From NCBI GenBank assembly GCA_014377535.1, contig JACMPK010000229.1, forward strand, positions 1 through 64,000: 64,000 bases of DNA, written 5' to 3'. This document shows, in pieces, positions 27,771 to 37,887 of this stretch. Below the pieces are notes generated by a model that did not search any database, was not told the DNA's origin, and worked only from the letters and a program-made list of their open reading frames with translations. The position numbers and the translations under genes were made by a program. The DNA is from Gemmatimonadaceae bacterium. GTDB taxonomy: Bacteria > Gemmatimonadota > Gemmatimonadetes > Gemmatimonadales > Gemmatimonadaceae. Position 1 is the stretch's first letter. Each line of letters begins with the position of its first letter.

Positions 27771-27811
27771 GCCGGTCGACGTCAGCGCGCGAGCGCGTGC
27801 ACGATCCGGAT

Positions 27812-29353
27812 TCAGCGGCGACGCGTGCCCGTCAGCGCACCAAGCAGCGTGCGCGTGAGCGTGCCGGCGATCGTGACGGCGATCGTCCGTGCAACGGGTG
27901 AACGGAGAAACGCGCCGAGTGCGCTCTCCTCCCCGCGTGCGCCGGCTTTCGGCGCAGCCGCGGTCGTCGCGCTGGCGCTGGCGGACGCTCCCAGCTGCGC
28001 CGCCTGCGCGGCGACGGCGTGCTTGCGCTCGAGCATCTCGCGTGCGGAGTCGCGATCCACCGCCGTCGCGTACTTCCGCGCCTGCGGTGTGGTGAGTCGC
28101 GGCGCAATCTCCTCAGCCGTCAACGGTCCCATGCGCGACGATGGCGGCACGAGGTGACAGGCGAACGGCATCGTCGGCGTGCCCTTCGCCGTCAGCGTAG
28201 ACACCAGCGCCTCGCCCGTGCCGAGCGTCGTGAGAAGCGCCTCGATATCGTAGAAGCCGGTTTTCGGGATCGTGCGCGCCGTGGAGCGAAGCTGCTTCTC
28301 ATCGTCGGGCGTGAAGGCGCGCAACGCATGCTGCACGCGATTCCCCAGCTGGCCAAGCACGGTCTCTGGAATGTCGCGCGGATGCTGTGTGATGAAAAAG
28401 ACGCCCACGCCCTTTGACCGGATCAGGCGCACGACCTTCTCGATCTCGTCGCGCATCGATTCGCTCGCGTCGTCGAACAGCAGGTGAGCCTCATCGAAGA
28501 AGAACACCAGCTTCGGCTTGGCGAGGTCACCGACTTCGGGCAGCATCGCATACATCTCGGCCAGCATCCAGAGCATGAAGGTCGAAAACAGCGCGGGTTT
28601 GTCCTGGACGTCGGCGAGCGAGAGCACCGAGATCAGGCCGCGCCCATCGCGCTCGACGGAGAACAGGTCGTTCAGGTCGAAGGCCGGCTCACCGAAGAAC
28701 CGGTCGGCACCCTGCGATTCCAGGCCGATGATGTTGCGCAGCAGCACACCGACCGTGGCCTTCGACATGCCGCCGTACTCCTTCAACTCCGCCGCGCCCT
28801 CGTCGCCAAGGTACTGCAGCACCTCGCGCAGGTCGCTCAGGTCCAGCAGCAGCAGGCCCTTGTCGTCGCAATACTTGAAGACGAGTGCGAGCACGCTGGA
28901 CTGCGTCTCGTTCAATCCCAGCACCTTCGACATCAGCAGCGGGCCGAAATCGGAGACGGTGGCGCGAAGCTGACCACCGGTCTTGCCGGTGAGCGACAGC
29001 AGTTCGACCGGGAAGCCGGTGGGCTGCCAGACGTGACCGGTCGCCCTGGCGCGCTCGTCGATCTTCGGATGCGCGGTGCCCGCCAGCGCGATGCCGCCCA
29101 CATCGCCCTTCACGTCGGCCAGGAAGACCGGCACACCCTGCGCCGAGAGCTGCTCGGCCATCAGCTGCAGGGTCTTCGTCTTGCCGGTACCCGTCGCGCC
29201 GGCAATCAGGCCATGGCGCGTCATCATCGCGAGCGGCAGCCGCACGAGCGGCCGCGGATCGATCGCGCCCTCGTGCATCACCGCACCCAGAGTGTTGCCG
29301 GGCAGGTCAGTCGGAAAGGCGGAGATGGCAGCGGCCAGCAGGGCGTCGTTCAT
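27812..29353 (-). CDS. HerA-like P-loop ATPase, DUF853 family
   Basis: A 513-residue cytoplasmic ATPase; the ATG before NDALLAAAISAFPTD is chosen. The Walker A is AGATGTGKTKTLQ, the Walker B is LVFFFDEAHLLFDDAS, and the arginine-finger region is near RGLISVLSLADVQD. Family text includes LSLTGKTGGQLRATVSDFGPLL and ITQHPRDIPETVLGQLGNRVQHALRAFTPDD. Members resemble DNA-translocating HerA/FtsK motors but their biological role is unproven. The C-terminal 70 residues are Ala/Thr-rich linker plus a hydrophobic tail. Confidence 0.9.
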   Translation of the reverse strand: MNDALLAAAISAFPTDLPGNTLGAVMHEGAIDPRPLVRLPLAMMTRHGLIAGATGTGKTKTLQLMAEQLSAQGVPVFLADVKGDVGGIALAGTAHPKIDERARATGHVWQPTGFPVELLSLTGKTGGQLRATVSDFGPLLMSKVLGLNETQSSVLALVFKYCDDKGLLLLDLSDLREVLQYLGDEGAAELKEYGGMSKATVGVLLRNIIGLESQGADRFFGEPAFDLNDLFSVERDGRGLISVLSLADVQDKPALFSTFMLWMLAEMYAMLPEVGDLAKPKLVFFFDEAHLLFDDASESMRDEIEKVVRLIRSKGVGVFFITQHPRDIPETVLGQLGNRVQHALRAFTPDDEKQLRSTARTIPKTGFYDIEALLTTLGTGEALVSTLTAKGTPTMPFACHLVPPSSRMGPLTAEEIAPRLTTPQARKYATAVDRDSAREMLERKHAVAAQAAQLGASASASATTAAAPKAGARGEESALGAFLRSPVARTIAVTIAGTLTRTLLGALTGTRRR

Positions 29354-29423
29354 GGCGCGGGCGAGGACGGGGAAGCAACGGATGCAGACTCTGGCGGCGG
29401 ACGGAATGATATAGAATTGCGGC

Positions 29424-30590
29424 ATGACACGCTCTGTCTCGACCCTGGTGATCGGTGGTGGTGTGATCGGCGCATCCGTTGCGTGGCACCTGCAGCAGCG
29501 CGGTGTGCGCGACGTGCTGGTGGTGGATGCGTCGCCGGGGCCCGGGTGTGGCAGCACCGGCAAGGCGACCGGCGGCTATCGCGGCCAGTTCGCAAACCGC
29601 ATCAACGTGGAGCTGTCGTTGCTCTCACGCGCAAAGCTGCTGCGATTCGTGGACGACGTCGGCGTCGATCCCGAGTACCGTCCCGTAGGCTACCTCTTCC
29701 TGGCCGATGACCAGGCGACGCTGAACAGTTTCCGCGCGGCTCGTGACATCCAGCATGCCGCCGGCCTGACCGAGGCCTGCGAGCTCACGCTGGACGAGGC
29801 GCAGCGCATCAATCCGCACGTGGTGCTGGATGGCGTTGTCGGTGCCGCATGGTGTCCCAGCGATGCGACCATCCGACCCTTGAACATCCTGCGTGGCTAC
29901 CTCGATGCCGCGCGGCGCGGCGGGGTGCAGGTGCAGTGGAATGCGCCCGTAGAGGGCATGGAGCGTGAGGCCAATGGATGCATCACGCACGTTACGGTGG
30001 CGGGTGAGCGGATTGCCGTGGGGCAGGTCGTGAATGCAGCCGGTGCCTGGTCGGCCCGGATTGCGGCGATGGCTGGCGTGGACCTGCCCGTGACGCCTGC
30101 GCGCCGGCAGATCGCGTGCACCGAACCGCTGACGGCACTGGACGACAGCTTTCCGATGACCATCTGGACGCGGGATGCGTTTCACCTGCGCATCCGTGAC
30201 CGCCGCGCGCTGCTGAACTGGCCCGTCGACACGCTGCGTGACGATCCGTATGCGCTGGATGTGGACGAGCCCATGGTGGAGCGGGTCATGGCGATTGCAC
30301 GTGAGCGCGTGCCGCTGATGCGCACGACCGCGCTGGATGCGTCGGCGCATTGGGTGGGCCTGTACGAAATGAGCCCCGACAAGACGGTGATCTTCGGTCG
30401 CGCACGGTCCTGCGACAACCTGCTGCTGGTGAATGGCTCGTCGGGGCATGGCGTGATGCACTCGCCGATCCTGGGCCAGCTGGCGGCGGAGCTGCTCTGC
30501 GATGGTGTTACGCGTACGCTCGATGTGCATGCGCTGCGGCTGGAACGCTTTGCGGAGGGCGACGCCCAGCCGATCAGCGGACTGCTGTGA
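29424..30590 (+). CDS. FAD-dependent oxidoreductase, DAO family (sarcosine oxidase-like)
   Basis: A 388-residue flavoprotein divergent from the HerA-like gene. The dinucleotide-binding motif is VIGGGVIGASVAWHLQQRG, followed by GSTGKATGGYRGQF, the family's flavin-attachment region, and VVNAAGAWS. The C-terminal NGSSGHGVMHSPILGQLAAEL is the second flavin contact, typical of sarcosine oxidase beta or glycine/amino-acid oxidases. It probably oxidises an N-substituted amino acid, with unknown acceptor. No partner subunits are visible, so it is a single-gene unit. Confidence 0.9.
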   Translation: MTRSVSTLVIGGGVIGASVAWHLQQRGVRDVLVVDASPGPGCGSTGKATGGYRGQFANRINVELSLLSRAKLLRFVDDVGVDPEYRPVGYLFLADDQATLNSFRAARDIQHAAGLTEACELTLDEAQRINPHVVLDGVVGAAWCPSDATIRPLNILRGYLDAARRGGVQVQWNAPVEGMEREANGCITHVTVAGERIAVGQVVNAAGAWSARIAAMAGVDLPVTPARRQIACTEPLTALDDSFPMTIWTRDAFHLRIRDRRALLNWPVDTLRDDPYALDVDEPMVERVMAIARERVPLMRTTALDASAHWVGLYEMSPDKTVIFGRARSCDNLLLVNGSSGHGVMHSPILGQLAAELLCDGVTRTLDVHALRLERFAEGDAQPISGLL

Positions 30591-30717
30591 ACGCGTGACG
30601 CGTGTCGCGGGCGCAGCGCACGTCGAGCGTCCGAGGCCATGAAGCCGTTAGAATGAGCAAGCTGCGCCACGATATCAGGGTCGTGCGAGGCGCTGTCCGC
30701 CCTCCCGTTCCCGGTGC

Positions 30718-33117
30718 ATGCTGGTTTCACTGTTCGCGCTACTGCAGCTTGCCGCGCCCTCAAGTCCCATCCCGCCAGCGCCGCGTGCGGCGACTCCGGT
30801 CGCCGATACTCAGCTGGTCTACAGCGGCCGCGCGGGTGCGCTGAACGTGCGCGCGGTGCGCATCGACACGTCGGTCACGGTGGACGGTCATCTCGACGAA
30901 GGCGTGTGGTCGCGGGCCGCGGTGCTGACGGCGTTCACCAGCTTCAACCCCGTGGACGGTCGCCGCGCACAGGACTCCACCGAGGTGCGCATCTGGCATG
31001 CAGCCGACGCCATCTACGTCGGTGTCCGCGCGTGGGCAGCACCCGGCACCGTGCGTGCGACGCTGGCCGAGCGTGACAAGATCAGCAACGACGACTGGGT
31101 GGCAATCTCGTTCGACACCTTCAACGACCGTCGCCGCGCGTTCACCTTCGGCGTGAATCCGCTGGGCGTGCAGGCCGATGGCATGCGCAACGAACAGCAG
31201 GCGCCGCCGGGCGCATCGAAGGCGTCGCTGGCGACCGTGGACCTCACGCAGGACTACGTGTGGCAGTCGAAGGGGCGCCTGCTCGACGACGGCTACGAAG
31301 TGGAGCTGCGCATTCCGTTCAAGTCCATCCGCTTCCAGCGTGGCGAGGGACAGGATTGGGGCCTGCAGGTGGTGCGGCAGACGCAGCGCACCGGCTTCCA
31401 GGACACCTGGGCCCCGACATCACGCGCGAAGCAGGCGTACCAGGCGCAGGCGGGCTACCTGCGCGGGCTGCGCGGCATGCGGCGCGGACTCGTGCTGGAC
31501 GTCACACCCAACTCCATCGCGTTCGCCGACGGTGCGCGCGACTCGACGACCACGGCATGGAAGTACGGCACACGCGTGACGGCCGGCACCGATGTGCGCT
31601 GGGGCGTGACGAGCAACTTCACGCTCAACGGCACCATCAATCCCGATTTCAGCCAGGTCGAGACCGACGTGGGGCAGATTCCCGGCGACGTGCGCTTTGC
31701 GTTGTTCTTTCCCGAGTTGCGCCCGTTCTTCGTGGAAGGCAGCGAACAGTTCGACGCGCCGAATCGCCTCGTGAACACGCGCCAGATCGCCGAGCCGCTG
31801 GGCGCGATCAAGCTCACGGGCAAGATCCCGAAGACCGACGTGGGCCTGCTCACCGCGATCGACGATGCAGCCGGCAGCGCCGATGGGTCCACCCATCCGA
31901 TCTTCACGATCCTGCGCCTGCGTCGCGACCTCGGCGACCAGAGCAACGTCGGCATGGTGTACACCGATCGCACGGAAGGCGCGTCGTTCAACCGCGTGGC
32001 GGGGCTCGATTCGCGCCTGCAGTATCGCGGCGTGTACAGCAGCGAGCTGCGGCTCGCGGGCAGCATGACGCGTGACGCCACGAGGCGCCGCGATGGCGCG
32101 ATCTGGGAAGCCAACAGCGGCCGCACCGGACGCTCGTACGGCTTCCGCTACACCGTGCAGGCCATCACGCCCGATTTCGAGACGCGCTCCGGCTTCGTGA
32201 ACCGCAACGACTTCGTGCGTACCTCCGTGAACCAGCGGTGGACACGCTTCGGCCGGCGCGGCGGCTGGTGGGACCAGCAGCAGCAGTTCAGCACCACCAA
32301 CATCACCTGGACCTACGACGGATTCCTGAAGCGCGCACGTCCGCTCGAGATCCGCTCCACGCTGGACAACCTGTTCGTGTTGCGCGGCGGCTGGCGATTG
32401 AACGTGATTCCCGAACTGCAGTCCACGCGCTTCGATCCACGCCGGTACGCGCGTGTCGTGACGCGTGGTGACGGCGCTGACACGACAGCCTTCACGCCCG
32501 GCAGCCCGCGCACGCAGGCCAACGTCGTGCTCTCGGCCAGCACGCCGCAGTGGCGCCGGCTCGGCGCAACGATGTCCACGACCCTGGGGCGTGAGGCGGA
32601 GTTCTTCGAGACCGCGGCCGTGCACCGGCGCGACATCGATGGAAGCGTGGACCTGCGCCCCACGTCGAAGCTGCGCGTCGGCGCGCTGCTGCGCTATCAA
32701 CAGTTCGATCGGGTCCGCGACGGATCACCATTCAGTACGCAATTCGTGCCGCGCCTGCGCGTGGAGTACCAGTTCTCGCGGGCGCTCTTCCTGCGGGCGA
32801 TCGGGCAGGGTGAGCTGCGGCGGCGCAGTGCGCTGCGCGACCCGCGCACGGAGCGGCCGCTCTACATCCGCGCGGGCGATGGCAGCCTGCGCGCACTCAC
32901 CGCATCGCGCGCGCTCATCGGGCGTGCTGACCTGCTGCTGTCGTACCTGCCAAGTCCCGGTACGGTGGTGTTCATCGGGTACGGCAGCGCCGCCGACGCC
33001 ACCGAGACGCAGCGCCCGTACGACGCGCGTCGCACGACCGACGGGCTGTTCGTGAAGGTCAGCTACCTCTTTCGTGTGAAGGGTCAGGCGCCTGCCACCG
33101 CCGTCGCGCGACCGTAG
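30718..33117 (+). CDS. DUF5916 protein: sugar-binding-like head with outer-membrane barrel
   Basis: A 799-residue exported protein. The N-terminal 200 residues form a CBM9-like domain (RIDTSVTVDGHLDEGVWSRA, IWHAADAIYVGVRAW, DDWVAISFDTFNDRRRAF), then a long beta-barrel with TonB-receptor-like text (NGTINPDFSQVETDVGQI, FFPELRPFFVEGSEQF). This two-part arrangement is DUF5916, common in Gemmatimonadota and Bacteroidota. The final residues form an aromatic barrel end (VSYLFRVKG) as usual for outer-membrane proteins, with a short tail. Role unknown, perhaps substrate capture. Confidence 0.92.
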   Translation: MLVSLFALLQLAAPSSPIPPAPRAATPVADTQLVYSGRAGALNVRAVRIDTSVTVDGHLDEGVWSRAAVLTAFTSFNPVDGRRAQDSTEVRIWHAADAIYVGVRAWAAPGTVRATLAERDKISNDDWVAISFDTFNDRRRAFTFGVNPLGVQADGMRNEQQAPPGASKASLATVDLTQDYVWQSKGRLLDDGYEVELRIPFKSIRFQRGEGQDWGLQVVRQTQRTGFQDTWAPTSRAKQAYQAQAGYLRGLRGMRRGLVLDVTPNSIAFADGARDSTTTAWKYGTRVTAGTDVRWGVTSNFTLNGTINPDFSQVETDVGQIPGDVRFALFFPELRPFFVEGSEQFDAPNRLVNTRQIAEPLGAIKLTGKIPKTDVGLLTAIDDAAGSADGSTHPIFTILRLRRDLGDQSNVGMVYTDRTEGASFNRVAGLDSRLQYRGVYSSELRLAGSMTRDATRRRDGAIWEANSGRTGRSYGFRYTVQAITPDFETRSGFVNRNDFVRTSVNQRWTRFGRRGGWWDQQQQFSTTNITWTYDGFLKRARPLEIRSTLDNLFVLRGGWRLNVIPELQSTRFDPRRYARVVTRGDGADTTAFTPGSPRTQANVVLSASTPQWRRLGATMSTTLGREAEFFETAAVHRRDIDGSVDLRPTSKLRVGALLRYQQFDRVRDGSPFSTQFVPRLRVEYQFSRALFLRAIGQGELRRRSALRDPRTERPLYIRAGDGSLRALTASRALIGRADLLLSYLPSPGTVVFIGYGSAADATETQRPYDARRTTDGLFVKVSYLFRVKGQAPATAVARP

Positions 33118-33244
33118 CAGGCCGCGTCTGCGGCGTGGGCAAGCCGCGCACAGCAATTGCTTTTTATCACGGGGCGTGACCGGCCGACGCGGCCGATCAT
33201 GCGCGACCATGCGGTGTGGCGCCCACCTGTGCCCTGTGAAGTCC

Positions 33245-35590
33245 ATGATGCCCTCTCGATTCCGACGCGCACGCGGCGTTGCGACCCGGCAGTTCCTGTC
33301 GGCAGTTGCTGCCGTCACTGCATTTTCTGCCTGCTCCGGCGGCGGTGGCCGGAAGACGACGATCACGCGCCTCACCGAACCGGTCATCGCGTCAGTGGCG
33401 CTGACCGTGGCCGGTAGTGGTTCCGGCAGCGGGCGCGTGACGTCCACACCGGCGGGCATCGAGTGCGCCGTGTCGAGCGGCGCGGCGAGTGGCATCTGCT
33501 CCGCGCGCTTCACACCCGGCACGCTCGTGACCCTCGAGACGCTGCCCGGTGCCACATCGGTGTTCCTCGCGTTCGGCGGTGACTGCGCGCTGTCATCATG
33601 CCAGACCACGATGGAAGCGCCGCGCACCGTGACGGCGACGTTCGTCCCGAACGTTCTCGCCGTGCTCGCGAATGCTGCGTCGATCGGTACTGGGCGGATC
33701 GTCAGCACACCAGCGGGCATCGACTGCATGCTGAACGGCACGGCACCCGGCACGGGATCATGCAGCGCAAGCTTTCCCGGGGGCACCGCAGTCTCGCTGG
33801 CGCAGGACGCGGCGGCCGGTGCGGTGTTTCAAGCGTGGGGCACCAACTGCATCGGCGATCCGTGCACGGTGACGATGAATGGGCAGCGTACCGTGGACGC
33901 CACATTCCGCCTGCCGTTGGTGCCGTCACCGGCGCCGACGCCGCCTCCCGCCCCGACACCGCCACCGCCACCGCCGGCCGATGTCCCCGCGATGCTGACC
34001 GTCAGTCCGTCGCCGACGTCGCGCGGCAGTGGCACCATCACGAGCCTCCCGGCCGGCATCAACTGCCTGGTCGCTGACGGCTCCACCTCCGGTGTGTGCA
34101 GCCTGGCGTTCCCGATGAATACTGCCGTCACACTCTCGCAGGTCGCGCGCGGCATCAGCATCCTGCATGGCTGGGGCGGTGACTGCATCGGCAATCCGTG
34201 CCAGATGTCACTCGCACGGCCGCGCGTCGCGGAAATCACATATCGTCTGCCGCCGCCGGGTATCGTGACGGTCAGCGGGGTCGGGACGGGCACGGGCGCC
34301 GTGACGAGTTCCCCATCAGGTATTTCATGCACAGTTACCGCTGGTGTGACGAGCGGCATCTGCAGTGCCTCGTTCGAGGTGGGCGGCACGGTCACCTTGG
34401 TCGCAGGCGGCACCGCGAACGCCAGCTTTGATGGCTTCAGTGGTGCCTGCACTGGCGGCAGCTGTGCCGTTGCGGGCGCAAGCAGCATGACCAGCGTGGT
34501 GACGGCGGCATTCACGGCCGCGCCGCAGCGCCTCACGGTCACCGCAGGTGCGGGATCGGCTGGCGGTGGCGTGATCACGAGCACGCCCATCGGCATCAGC
34601 TGCGTGCTCGTGGGATCAGCCACGAGTGGCACCTGCACGGCACTCTTCGCGGCAAACACGGTCGTCACGATGCAGCCAGTCAGCAGCGGCAACGCGCGCT
34701 TCGCCAGCTGGACCGGCGACTGCGTGGCCGACCCGTGTCAGGTGGTGATGTCGCAGCCACGAACCGCACTCGCCAGCTTCCACACGCAGGGGCTCACGAT
34801 CAGCGCGGGCGGCAGCGGACATGGTGTCGTCACCAGCGTGCCCACGGGCATCAGTTGCACCGTCACCGCTGGACTCGTCGGCGGCATCTGCGCGGCGACG
34901 TTCCCGCCGAACACCGTCGTCGTGCTCACGGCGACACCGTCAGGCCTTTCGTCATTCTCCGGCTATTCAGGCGCATGCGCCGGCAGTACGTGCACGACGA
35001 GCGTCCTGCCCGGCATCACCGGCGCGGTGACCGCACAGTTCACCGCTCCACCCACACTGACGCTCGGCGCCAGTGCGGGCTCGGAAGGCGGCGGCACGTT
35101 GACCAGCAGCCCGTCTGGCCTGAGCTGCACCCTGAGCTGGACGTCGGCCACGGGCAGCTGCTCCACGGCCTATGCGCTCGGCACGAACATCACGGTCACG
35201 CAGACGCCCGCCGGCGGCAGTGTGTTCCTGAACTGGGCCGGTGCATGCACAGGCGGCGGCACTTGCCAGGTCACGATGTCGCAAGTGCGTGCGGTGCAGG
35301 CCCTCTACCGGCGGGCCGTGCCCGGCGCGGTGACCGTGGCGACGGGCAGCGGCACCGGGAACGGGTCCGTCTCCAGCTCACCGGGCGGCGTCGCCTGCTC
35401 CATCACCGGTGGCGTGCGGAGCGGGATCTGTCGCGCGATCTTTCCCGTCGGATCGACCGTGACGCTGCTCGCGATTCCAGCGAGCGGTCACACCTTCACC
35501 GGCTTCACGGGTTCATGCACCGGCATGACGTGCACGCTGACCGTGCCGGAGAATGGGGACATCACGGTCGCGGCGAACTTCACCCGGTAA
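33245..35590 (+). CDS. Lipoprotein built of eight cysteine-rich Big-like repeats
   Basis: A 781-residue surface lipoprotein (start at the first ATG of a tandem ATG pair; signal ends SAVAAVTAFSAC). After the lipidated Cys come eight beta-rich repeats of about 85 residues, each with four conserved Cys: GIxC, then SGxC, GxC and xC. Repeat starts lie near residues 50, 135, 245, 335, 425, 512, 600 and 690. A Pro-rich linker (PAPTPPPAPTPPPPPP) separates repeats 2 and 3. The pattern resembles InlB-like/bacterial repeat domains. Probably an adhesin stalk; the repeats differ enough that they are not recent copies. Confidence 0.85.
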   Translation: MMPSRFRRARGVATRQFLSAVAAVTAFSACSGGGGRKTTITRLTEPVIASVALTVAGSGSGSGRVTSTPAGIECAVSSGAASGICSARFTPGTLVTLETLPGATSVFLAFGGDCALSSCQTTMEAPRTVTATFVPNVLAVLANAASIGTGRIVSTPAGIDCMLNGTAPGTGSCSASFPGGTAVSLAQDAAAGAVFQAWGTNCIGDPCTVTMNGQRTVDATFRLPLVPSPAPTPPPAPTPPPPPPADVPAMLTVSPSPTSRGSGTITSLPAGINCLVADGSTSGVCSLAFPMNTAVTLSQVARGISILHGWGGDCIGNPCQMSLARPRVAEITYRLPPPGIVTVSGVGTGTGAVTSSPSGISCTVTAGVTSGICSASFEVGGTVTLVAGGTANASFDGFSGACTGGSCAVAGASSMTSVVTAAFTAAPQRLTVTAGAGSAGGGVITSTPIGISCVLVGSATSGTCTALFAANTVVTMQPVSSGNARFASWTGDCVADPCQVVMSQPRTALASFHTQGLTISAGGSGHGVVTSVPTGISCTVTAGLVGGICAATFPPNTVVVLTATPSGLSSFSGYSGACAGSTCTTSVLPGITGAVTAQFTAPPTLTLGASAGSEGGGTLTSSPSGLSCTLSWTSATGSCSTAYALGTNITVTQTPAGGSVFLNWAGACTGGGTCQVTMSQVRAVQALYRRAVPGAVTVATGSGTGNGSVSSSPGGVACSITGGVRSGICRAIFPVGSTVTLLAIPASGHTFTGFTGSCTGMTCTLTVPENGDITVAANFTR

Positions 35591-35798
35591 TACAGTGACG
35601 ATTTCTGCCGATGTGCCGGGCCGCGTGAACCAGCACCTCCACGTTCCGAAATCATGACGGCCGGGCAGGGCAGCCTGTGTAGCTTCATGCATCGGTGAGC
35701 CGGCCACAGGTTCAACGTCCGCGCCCTGCCCTTCACGAGATGCTCGCGCCTGAGTCACCAGCAATCGACCGTCACACTGTTCTGCACCGGAGCCTGCA

Positions 35799-37763
35799 AT
35801 GAAGCCGAGCTGGCTGCGTGCCGGTCGTCGCGCGGCCCAGCTGCTTGCAATGCTCGTCGTGACGACGCTCGTGCTGCCGTACGCATTCGTGCCGGCCTAC
35901 GTCGCACACGGTGCCACGCCGTTCAGCGGATCCACGCTGTTCAATCCATATGCGCACATCGGCACCCGGTGGCAGCGCGCGAACTTCCATGCGCATTCGC
36001 GGGCGTGGGGTGGACTCACCTCAGGGCATCAGTCGGTCGATGCCGTGCGTGCCGCATACACGGCGCGCGGCTACGACGTCGCGGGCGTCTCGAACTATCA
36101 CCTGATCTCGCGCGCGATCGGCGACACGAATATTCTGCCCATCTACGAGCATGGGTTCAGCATCCGAAAGACCCACCAGCTGGTGATCGGTGCACGCGAG
36201 GTGACGGCCATCGATTTTCCGCTCTGGCAGACCACCCGGGCCAAGCAGTTCCTGCTGGCGCAGCTGCATGACACTGCCGCACTGACGACGGTCGTGCATC
36301 CGTACCTGCGCACCGGATACGGCATCGGGGAGCTGGCCTCACTATCCGGATACGACCTGCTGGAGGTGCGCAGCCACTGGAACGATGCGTCACGCTGGTG
36401 GGATGCCGTGCTCACGGCCGGCAACCCTGTGTGGGCCATCGGCAACGACGACTCGCACGACGTGCGCAACCCGCGCGCGATTGGTGTCGTCTGGACGATG
36501 GTGAATGCCGCCACGTCGCGGGCACCGCAGGTGATCGATGCGCTGCGCCAGGGCGCGATGTATGTCGTCGCCGGATCCGACAGCGGATCGGCCGCCCGCC
36601 TGACCAGCGTGGCGCTGAGCGGTGACACGATCGTGACCACCTTTGATCGTCCCATGCGCAGCATCGAGGTGATCACCGATGGCGGCATCGTGCGGACGCA
36701 AGTCAGCGACCGCAGCACCGTGCGCTATGCGCTCACTCCCGACGACCACTACGCCCGCGTCGTGGCGACCGATGCCGGAGGCACACTGTACCTGAATCCC
36801 GTGATCCGGTCCTCGGGCCGGCCCGCGCCGTGGGCCGTTCCCGTGCTGCGTCCGCTCGCAAGCCTGCTGTTCCGGCTGGGCGCCTTCGTGCTCTGGCTTG
36901 CCGCGATCACGATGCTGATGCGTGGCAGCGTCGCACGTCGTCGCTCGCAGCGACGCGCGCGCCTGCTGCAGCGGCGCACCACCCGCGCAGCCGCGCTGCT
37001 CTCGATGCTGTCGCTGTCACCGGGCAGCGCGACGGCACAGTCAAATCCACAGTCACAGTCACAGGCACAAGCACCGGCACCGGCACCGGCCTTGGCCCCG
37101 CACGCAGCGCTACCGTTCCGCATCGGCGACTACCACGAGTACGACCTGAAGTTCGGCGCGATCACCGTCGGCAGCGGCTCGCTGTCCGTCTCCGGGCCCG
37201 ACACGTTGCGCGGCCGCGAAGTGTTGCGGCTGCGGTACGAAATCACCGGCGGCATTCCGTTCTTTCGCGTGCACGACGTGATGGAGAGCTGGTTCGACAC
37301 CGCGGCCATGCACAGCCTCCGCTTCACGCAGGAGCTCAACGAAGGCCCGAAGCACTACCACCGGCACTTCGACTTCTACCCCGACGAGAAGATCGTGCTG
37401 GAGCGCGGCAAGCCGCGTGCTGCGACCGTCGCATCACCGCTCGACGAGGCGTCGTTCATCTTCTACGTGCGCACACTGCGCATGGCCGTGGGCGAGACGC
37501 TGAGCTTCTCGCGCTATTTTCGCGTGGACGCGAATCCGGTGACGATCCAGGTGCTGCGACGCGAGACGATCACGGTGCCGGCCGGGACGTTCAACGCCGT
37601 CGTGGTGCAGCCCATCATCCGTACGTCAGGCATCTTTTCCAAAGGTGGACAGGCAGAGCTCTGGTTCACCGATGATGCAGTGCACACGCTCATCCAGATG
37701 AAGGCAAAGCTGTCGTTCGGGTCGTTGAGTCTCTACCTGCGTCCGTCGCGCAACCGCCACTGA
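35799..37763 (+). CDS. Fusion of PHP-type phosphoesterase-like domain and DUF3108
   Basis: A 654-residue chain with two halves. Residues 1-40 form a signal anchor; about 60-310 form a PHP-like metal-dependent domain (NFHAHSRAWGG, YDVAGVSNYH, VHPYLRTGYG, IGNDDSHD). A membrane helix (LLFRLGAFVLWLAAITMLM, about 350-370) leads to a basic stretch and a second hydrophobic signal-like helix (AAALLSMLSLSPGSATA). From about 440 onward comes DUF3108, a beta-rich periplasmic domain (FRIGDYHEYDLKFGAI, RETITVPAGTFNAVVVQP). Low-complexity repeats QSQSQAQAPAPAPA join the halves. The reaction is unknown; PHP enzymes hydrolyse phosphate esters. Confidence 0.85.
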   Translation: MKPSWLRAGRRAAQLLAMLVVTTLVLPYAFVPAYVAHGATPFSGSTLFNPYAHIGTRWQRANFHAHSRAWGGLTSGHQSVDAVRAAYTARGYDVAGVSNYHLISRAIGDTNILPIYEHGFSIRKTHQLVIGAREVTAIDFPLWQTTRAKQFLLAQLHDTAALTTVVHPYLRTGYGIGELASLSGYDLLEVRSHWNDASRWWDAVLTAGNPVWAIGNDDSHDVRNPRAIGVVWTMVNAATSRAPQVIDALRQGAMYVVAGSDSGSAARLTSVALSGDTIVTTFDRPMRSIEVITDGGIVRTQVSDRSTVRYALTPDDHYARVVATDAGGTLYLNPVIRSSGRPAPWAVPVLRPLASLLFRLGAFVLWLAAITMLMRGSVARRRSQRRARLLQRRTTRAAALLSMLSLSPGSATAQSNPQSQSQAQAPAPAPALAPHAALPFRIGDYHEYDLKFGAITVGSGSLSVSGPDTLRGREVLRLRYEITGGIPFFRVHDVMESWFDTAAMHSLRFTQELNEGPKHYHRHFDFYPDEKIVLERGKPRAATVASPLDEASFIFYVRTLRMAVGETLSFSRYFRVDANPVTIQVLRRETITVPAGTFNAVVVQPIIRTSGIFSKGGQAELWFTDDAVHTLIQMKAKLSFGSLSLYLRPSRNRH

Positions 37764-37887
37764 TCGCGCAGTGCGGCGTGTGGGCGTCGCCGCGCACCGC
37801 GAACACAGTCGCCAAAGGCAGCGCGCGACGACTTCTGCCGGCGCTGCAGCACTCGCGGCGCGTCCGGTTGGCGAACCGATGCGCGAA

